From: Actinacidiphila guanduensis
GTDB taxonomy: Bacteria > Actinomycetota > Actinomycetes > Streptomycetales > Streptomycetaceae
NCBI RefSeq assembly: GCF_900103985.1
Contig: NZ_FNIE01000011.1
Span: 186,001-250,000, forward strand
Reading direction: 5' to 3'
Length of the DNA stretch: 64,000 bases
Shown: positions 59,237 to 64,000 of the stretch, in pieces
Position numbering within the stretch: the stretch's first letter is position 1
How the letters are laid out: every line of letters starts with the position of its first letter
Program-made: the position numbers and the translations under genes
Notes under the pieces: model-generated
The model's database searches: none
Told to the model about the DNA's origin: nothing
What the model saw: only the letters and a program-made list of their open reading frames with translations

Positions 59237-61231
59237 TCAGCGCGCCCCCTCACCCGCATGCCTCGGCGGCAGCGCCCCGTGGGGCTCCGTCACGTCGAAC
59301 GGGACGATCGTCGCCACCACGTCCGGGAGGCGGCCGACCGTGCGGGCGATGTGGTCCGCGGTGCGGCGGTGGAGGAGGCGGCCCAGGACGGGTGAGTAGT
59401 TGCGCTCCGGGATCAGCAGGGTGACCTGCGCGCGCTGCTCGGCCGTGCGGCGGCTGACCAGCTCCAGGATGGCGCGGCTGATCCGGCGGTCCGGGCACTC
59501 GACCATCTCCAGCGGCAGGTCGCCGACATCGGTGCGGGCCCACTGGTCGGCCAGCCGCTTGGCCTCGTGCGCGTCCACCACCATGTGCACCGCCCGGATC
59601 TCGGCCGGCCGCAGCGAACGCGCGTAGCGGATCGCCTTGAGCACGGCCAGGTCCACCCGGTCCACCAGGACGTACATCACCTGGCGGGCGGGGGTCGGCC
59701 GGGTCGCGTCCGCGTCGGCTGCGGCCAGCGTCGCGGCCTCCTCCCGGTACCGCTTGTTGACCTTGATCAGCGCCCACACGCCGATGGGGAAGACGACGAC
59801 CACGATCCACGCCCCCTCGGTGAACTTGGTGACGGCGAAGATGAGGGCGACCAGCAGCGAGACGCCGCAGGCCAGGCCGTTGAGCGCCGCCTTCGCCCGC
59901 CAGGAGCCGTCCCGGCGGGTGAGGTGGTGCCGGACCAGGCCGGCCCCGGCCATGGTGAAGCCGGAGAAGACGCCGATCGCGTAGAGGCCGACCAGGGCGT
60001 TCAGGCTGCCGCGGGTGGCGATCAGCAGGGCCAGCGAGACGACGGTGAGCACCACGATGCCGTTGGAGAAGGCCAGCCGGTGCCCGCGCCGGGTCAGCTG
60101 CCGCGGCAGGAAGGAGTCCTCGGCGACGAAGCTCGCCAGGAACGGGAAGCCGTTGAAGGAGGTGTTGGCGCCCGTGTAGAGGATCAGCGCCGTGGCGAGC
60201 TGGACGAAGACCAGGCCCGCGGTGCCGAACGCGCTGCCGCCGAACGCCCAGCTCGCCTCCTGGGAGACCACGGTGGGGGTCTGCGCGGTGAACGGCGTGG
60301 CGTGGGTGATGTGCGCCAGCAGCGAGACGCCGAGCACGCCGGTGCCCAGGATGCAGGACATCGCGACCATGGTGCGGCGGGCGTTGGGCCCTTGCGGGGG
60401 CCGGAACGCGCTCACCCCGTTGGAGATCGCCTCCAGGCCGGTGAGCGAGGAGCCCCCGTTGGCGAAGGCGCGCAGCAGGATCAGCAGGGAGGCGCCGTAG
60501 AAGAAGCCGTGGGTGTCGGAGCCGAGCGGGAGCATGCCGGGGGTGTGCACGTCGATCCGGGAGTGGTCGCCGAGCAGGAAGCGGGTGAAGCCGGTGACCA
60601 GCAGCAGGCCCATGGCGGCGATGAAAAGGTATGCGGGCAGGGCGAAGGAGCGACCCGCCTCGCGGATGCCGCGCAGGTTGCCCCAGCACAGCAGGAGCAC
60701 CACGCCGATGGTGATGAACAGCTTGTCGTGGTCCAGGGCGGTGAGCCGGGAGTCCCCCCACAGCAGGTGGATCAGCGAGACCAGCGCGTCGGTGCCGGCC
60801 GCCGCCTGTACGGCCACGGTCACGATGTAGTCGATGAGCAGGGCCACGGCGGCGACCTGGGCTATTCGCGGCCCGAAGTTCTCGCGCGCCACCACGTACG
60901 ACCCGCCGGCCCTGGTGTAGGCCATGACCACGTCCCGGTAGGACAGCGTCAGCAGGAGCAGCACGCACAAGATCGCCGCGGTGAGCGGGATCAGCGCGGT
61001 GAAGGCGGCGACGCCGATCGCCGGGATGAGCACCACCAGCATCTGCTCGGAGCCGTACGCCATGGAGGAGATGCAGTCCGAGGCGAGGACGCCGAGCGCG
61101 ATCGGGTTGGACAGCCGCTCCGCGCCGAGCTGCTCGGTCACCAGCGGCTTGCCGAGCAGGTGCTTCTTCACCCGGTAGCCGTAGCTCTCCGGCAGCTCGG
61201 CGGTTGCCGGGCCGTTGGTGGTCGACGACAT
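59237..61231 (-). CDS. KimA-like APC-family potassium transporter
   Basis: A 664-residue protein of the amino acid-polyamine-cation superfamily. The N-terminus LGKPLVTEQLGAERLSNPIA, LGVLASDCISSMAYGSEQ is the pattern of KimA/YdaO proteins rather than amino-acid carriers. About twelve membrane segments follow, with YTRAGGSYVVARENFG and GLEAISNGVSAFRPPQ. A cytoplasmic C-terminal domain of about 170 residues contains RQVMYVLVDRVDLAVLKAIR and VTLLIPERNYSPVLG, resembling a universal-stress fold. Proton-coupled K+ uptake is the role of characterised relatives. ATG at 61231 has a weak site; a GGTGGT/ACCACC fold-back lies just upstream. It is divergent from kdpD. Confidence 0.82.
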   Translation of the reverse strand: MSSTTNGPATAELPESYGYRVKKHLLGKPLVTEQLGAERLSNPIALGVLASDCISSMAYGSEQMLVVLIPAIGVAAFTALIPLTAAILCVLLLLTLSYRDVVMAYTRAGGSYVVARENFGPRIAQVAAVALLIDYIVTVAVQAAAGTDALVSLIHLLWGDSRLTALDHDKLFITIGVVLLLCWGNLRGIREAGRSFALPAYLFIAAMGLLLVTGFTRFLLGDHSRIDVHTPGMLPLGSDTHGFFYGASLLILLRAFANGGSSLTGLEAISNGVSAFRPPQGPNARRTMVAMSCILGTGVLGVSLLAHITHATPFTAQTPTVVSQEASWAFGGSAFGTAGLVFVQLATALILYTGANTSFNGFPFLASFVAEDSFLPRQLTRRGHRLAFSNGIVVLTVVSLALLIATRGSLNALVGLYAIGVFSGFTMAGAGLVRHHLTRRDGSWRAKAALNGLACGVSLLVALIFAVTKFTEGAWIVVVVFPIGVWALIKVNKRYREEAATLAAADADATRPTPARQVMYVLVDRVDLAVLKAIRYARSLRPAEIRAVHMVVDAHEAKRLADQWARTDVGDLPLEMVECPDRRISRAILELVSRRTAEQRAQVTLLIPERNYSPVLGRLLHRRTADHIARTVGRLPDVVATIVPFDVTEPHGALPPRHAGEGAR

Positions 61232-61322
61232 GGACAGTCCGATCGGGAAAGGGTGGTGAACCACCACATCACTACTGCACAGAGTCGGGTCGAATCGGAC
61301 ATCCGGTCGATGCCGCGGGAAG

Positions 61323-61355
61323 TCTTAGCGCCCTCTTAACGCCTCTTGACGGCCT
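61323..61355. promoter_or_regulatory. 10/11-bp direct repeats between the transporter and kdpD
   Basis: TCTTAGCGCCC (61323-61333), TCTTAACGCCT (61334-61344) and TCTTGACGGCC (61344-61354) run nearly end to end. OmpR-family regulators such as KdpE and PhoP bind direct repeats with about 11-bp periods. The array lies about 90 nt ahead of the transporter start and 240 nt ahead of kdpD. Confidence 0.5.
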
Positions 61356-61595
61356 GCCGCCGCGGCGGGCCGTGGAGGTGTGCCGATCGCCTGCCGGGGA
61401 CGTACTGCCATGCGGCCCGTGTCATCAAGATGCCGCCAAGATTGCCCTGACGCCCCTGGTCGCAAGGGGTCCGGCCGGGCGGCGCGGCCTATGCTCGGTG
61501 GTGCCGCGACACGGCGGCCGGTTCGCCGGGCGGCCCGGTCCGGCCCGGCCGTCCAGCCGGCAAGAGGCGGAGGAAGGGCGGAGGAAGCAGGTCCG

Positions 61596-64000
61596 GTGGC
61601 CGTACCCGAAGGTGCCGAGCAGCCCGGGGTGCCGCAGGGGTCCCGCGGCAGCCTGCGGGTCTACCTGGGCGCCGCCCCCGGCGTGGGCAAGACCTACGCC
61701 ATGCTGTGCGAGGCCCACCGCCGGGCCGAGCGCGGCGCCGATGTGGTCGTGGCGCTGGCCGAGGACCACGGCCGCCCGCACACCCGCGCGCTGCTGGACG
61801 GCCTGGAGCAGGTGCCGCGCCGTACGGTCGAGCACCGCGGGGCCCGCTTCACCGAGCTGGACCTGGCCGCGGTGCTCGCCCGCCGCCCCCGGATCGCCCT
61901 GGTGGACGAACTCGCCCACACCAACGTGCCGGGCAGCCGCCACCCCAAGCGCTGGCAGGACGTCGAGGAGTTGCTGGCGGCGGGCATCGATGTCGTCTCC
62001 ACCGTCAACATCCAGCACCTGGAGTCGCTGGGCGACGTGGTGGAGGCGATCACCGGGGTGCGGCAGCGCGAGACGGTGCCGGACGAGGTGGTGCGCCGCG
62101 CCGACCAGATCGAGCTGGTCGACATGGACCCGCAGGCGCTGCGCCGCCGCCTGGCGCACGGCAACGTCTACGCCCCCGACAAGGTGGACGCCGCCCTCTC
62201 GCACTACTTCCGTCCCGGCAACCTCACGGCGCTGCGCGAGCTGGCGCTGCTGTGGACGGCCGACCGGGTCGACGAGTACCTGCTGCGCTACCGGGCCGAG
62301 CACGGCATCGCCGCCGCCTGGCAGGCCCGCGAGCGGATCGTGGTGGGCCTGAGCGGCGGTCCCGAGGGCGCCACACTGATACGGCGGGCGGCCCGCATCG
62401 CCGCCAAGGGCTCGGGCAGCGAACTCCTGGCGGTGCACGTCGTGCGCTCCGACGGCCTGGCCGCCGCCTCGGGCAAGGACCTGGGCGCCCAGCGGCGCCT
62501 GGTGGAGGACCTGGGCGGCAGCTACCACTCGGTGCTCGGCAACGACGTGCCCGCCGCCATGCTCGACTTCGCCCGTGGGGTGGACGCCACCCAGATCGTC
62601 CTCGGCTCCAGCCGCCGCAAGGCGTGGCAGTACGCGCTCGGGCCCGGCGTCGGCGCCACGGTGGCCCGCGAGTCCGGCGACATCGACGTCCACATCGTCA
62701 CCCACGAGCACGCCGCGGCGGGGCGGCCCCGGCTGCCGGGGCGGCTGCCGATCTCCCTGGGCACCAGCCGCGCGGTCGGCGGCTGGCTGCTGGGCCTGGC
62801 CGGGCCGCCGCTGCTCACCTTGGTGCTGCGGGCGGGTTCGGGCGACCCGGGCCTGATCACCCCGCTGCTGCTCTTCCTCGCCCTGACCGTGGGCGCGGCC
62901 CTGGTCGGCGGGGTCTTCCCGGCGATCGCCGCGGCGCTGGCGGGCTCGCTGCTGCTCAATTACTACTTCGCGCCGCCCACCCACACCTTCACCATCTCCG
63001 ACCCGCAGAACCTGCTGGCGCTGGCGATCTTCGTCGCGGTGGGCATCGCGGTGGCCTCCGTGGTGGACCTCGCGGCCCGCCGCGCCCAGCAGGCGGCCCG
63101 CAGCCGGGCCGAGTCGGAGATCCTCAGCCACCTGGCGGGCAGCGTGCTGCGCGGGGAGGACGCGGGCCGCAGCATTCCCGCGCTATTGGAGCGGGTCCGC
63201 GAGACCTTCGCGATGGAGTCGGTGGCGCTGCTGGAGCTGGCCGAGCCCGGCGAGGGGCGCCGCTGGCGGACCGCGGCTGCGGTCGGCGCCCACCCGGCCG
63301 CGTCGCCCGAGGACGCGGACGTGGAGGTGCCGGCCGGGGACCGGCTGGTGCTGGCGCTCGGCGGCCGGGTGCTGCCCGCCGCGGACCGCCGGGTGCTGGT
63401 CGCCTTCGCCGCCCAGACCGCGGCCCTGCTGGAGCGCCGCCGGCTCGCCGAGCAGGCCGAGGAGGCCCGCCGGCTCGCCGAGGCCAACCGGATCCGCACC
63501 GCGCTTCTGGCCGCTGTCTCGCACGACCTGCGCACGCCGCTGGCCGGCATCAAGGCCGCGGTCACCTCGCTGCGCTCGGACGAGGTGGAGTGGAGCGCGG
63601 AGGACGAGGCGGAGTTGCTGGCCGGGATCGAGACCGGCGCCGACCGGCTCAACCACCTGATCGGCAACCTGCTCGACATGAGCCGGCTGCGCACCGGCTC
63701 GGTGAGCCCGCTGCTGCGCGACATCGCGCTGGACGAGGTGGTGCCCGCCGCGCTGGCCGAGGTGCCGGCCGCGTCCGTGCGGCTCGACCTGCCGGAGGGG
63801 CTGCCGCTGGTGCGGGCCGACACCGGGCTGCTGGAGCGGGCGGTGGCCAACGTGGTGGAGAACGCGGTCAAGTACAGCCCGCCCGGCGCGCCCGTGGTGG
63901 TCAGGGCCGATCCGCTGCCGCTGCCGGCCGGGCCCCGCGTGGAGGTGCGGGTCATCGACCGCGGCCCGGGGGTGCCGGCCGAGGCCAGGGACCGTGTCTT
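61596..64000 (+). CDS. kdpD: KdpD-type sensor histidine kinase, 3' end missing
   Basis: Potassium/turgor sensor kinase; 801 codons are present before the window ends. The order is: N-terminal KdpD domain with Walker A (VYLGAAPGVGKTYAML) and VDELAHTNVPGSRHPKRWQD, then a universal-stress domain (VGLSGGPEGATLIRRAA). A DUF4118 membrane block follows (PLLLFLALTVGAALVGGVFP, LLLNYYFAPPTHTF), then GAF. The kinase core has the phospho-His box LLAAVSHDLRTPLAGIKAAV, the N box NVVENAVKYSPPG and the start of the G1 box VIDRGPGVP. GTG at 61596 was chosen near GAGGAAG. No kdpFABC lies upstream; the divergent KimA-like gene is there instead. Confidence 0.92.
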   Translation, partial: MAVPEGAEQPGVPQGSRGSLRVYLGAAPGVGKTYAMLCEAHRRAERGADVVVALAEDHGRPHTRALLDGLEQVPRRTVEHRGARFTELDLAAVLARRPRIALVDELAHTNVPGSRHPKRWQDVEELLAAGIDVVSTVNIQHLESLGDVVEAITGVRQRETVPDEVVRRADQIELVDMDPQALRRRLAHGNVYAPDKVDAALSHYFRPGNLTALRELALLWTADRVDEYLLRYRAEHGIAAAWQARERIVVGLSGGPEGATLIRRAARIAAKGSGSELLAVHVVRSDGLAAASGKDLGAQRRLVEDLGGSYHSVLGNDVPAAMLDFARGVDATQIVLGSSRRKAWQYALGPGVGATVARESGDIDVHIVTHEHAAAGRPRLPGRLPISLGTSRAVGGWLLGLAGPPLLTLVLRAGSGDPGLITPLLLFLALTVGAALVGGVFPAIAAALAGSLLLNYYFAPPTHTFTISDPQNLLALAIFVAVGIAVASVVDLAARRAQQAARSRAESEILSHLAGSVLRGEDAGRSIPALLERVRETFAMESVALLELAEPGEGRRWRTAAAVGAHPAASPEDADVEVPAGDRLVLALGGRVLPAADRRVLVAFAAQTAALLERRRLAEQAEEARRLAEANRIRTALLAAVSHDLRTPLAGIKAAVTSLRSDEVEWSAEDEAELLAGIETGADRLNHLIGNLLDMSRLRTGSVSPLLRDIALDEVVPAALAEVPAASVRLDLPEGLPLVRADTGLLERAVANVVENAVKYSPPGAPVVVRADPLPLPAGPRVEVRVIDRGPGVPAEARDRV

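Noticed and set aside
61232-61595. c-di-AMP (ydaO) riboswitch ahead of the KimA-like gene
   Set aside because: Such switches precede kimA in Bacillus, but I could not recognise the conserved core in the leader. A covariance search would be decisive.

Overview
The window is a high-GC actinobacterial chromosome segment, almost certainly from Streptomyces or a close relative. The support is very strong G+C third-position bias, many GTG starts, chaplin genes, a mycothiol ligase gene (mshC), a GylR-type glycerol regulon and DUF3090/DUF5703 families. From memory, the gene order resembles the S. coelicolor core region running from the proteasome-linked tRNA methyltransferase through the gyl operon and mshC to chpC/chpH. 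I had no database to confirm this.

Layout. 1-6.2 kb: a partial tRNA m1A58 methyltransferase, an M50 site-2 protease with CBS domains, a RecB-like Fe-S nuclease, an orphan NarL-type response regulator, an orphan peptide-type binding lipoprotein and a HAD hydrolase. 6.3-15.4 kb: metH, divergent from the glycerol regulon gylR-glpF-glpK-glpD, with two GylR-like operators. 15.5-25.3 kb: a nucleotidyltransferase-like gene, then a FadR-type GntR regulator and a seven-gene minus-strand operon. That operon reads as an L-fucose (or related 6-deoxy/aldose) oxidative pathway with its own ABC importer: dehydratase, SDR, binding protein, ATPase, permease, aldo-keto reductase, lactonase. 25.5-34.6 kb: PAC2 protein, a periplasmic two-subunit molybdenum hydroxylase, then mshC with the actinobacterial trio of PI3/4-kinase-like protein, DUF3090 and histidine phosphatase, and a hypothetical gene. 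34.8-41 kb: F420-type oxidoreductase, aldo-keto reductase, a RecD2-like protein with eroded ATPase motifs, two small conserved genes. 41-44.2 kb: repeats, chaplins chpC (one chaplin domain, Pro-Gly-His stalk, sortase signal) and chpH, and an M20 peptidase. 44.5-46.4 kb: tRNA-Leu(GAG) followed by a small island (PIN gene, lower-GC HAD phosphatase, IS5-like transposase remnant). 46.8-50.9 kb: a large secreted glycosidase-like protein. 51-58.9 kb: alpha/beta hydrolase, SigG/SigX5-like ECF sigma factor, FUSC membrane protein, divergent YczE/YczR pair, two small genes. 59.2-64 kb: a KimA-like potassium transporter divergent from kdpD, which runs off the end.

The most interesting signal is regulatory. 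An ACATCGGA-type motif lies in the promoter of the FadR-type regulator (16370-16384), several times around the promoter of the putative fuconate dehydratase operon (25160-25257), and twice ahead of the secreted GH95-related glycosidase 21 kb away (46717-46795). At the last two promoters an identical 11-mer, TATACATCGGA, coincides with the -10 element, with 18 nt to a -35-like hexamer. This suggests one regulon linking extracellular release of fucose, uptake and oxidative breakdown. Other points of note are the collagen-like single-domain chaplin, a BldN-type promoter at chpH, several short tandem arrays, and 11-bp direct repeats between the potassium transporter and kdpD.
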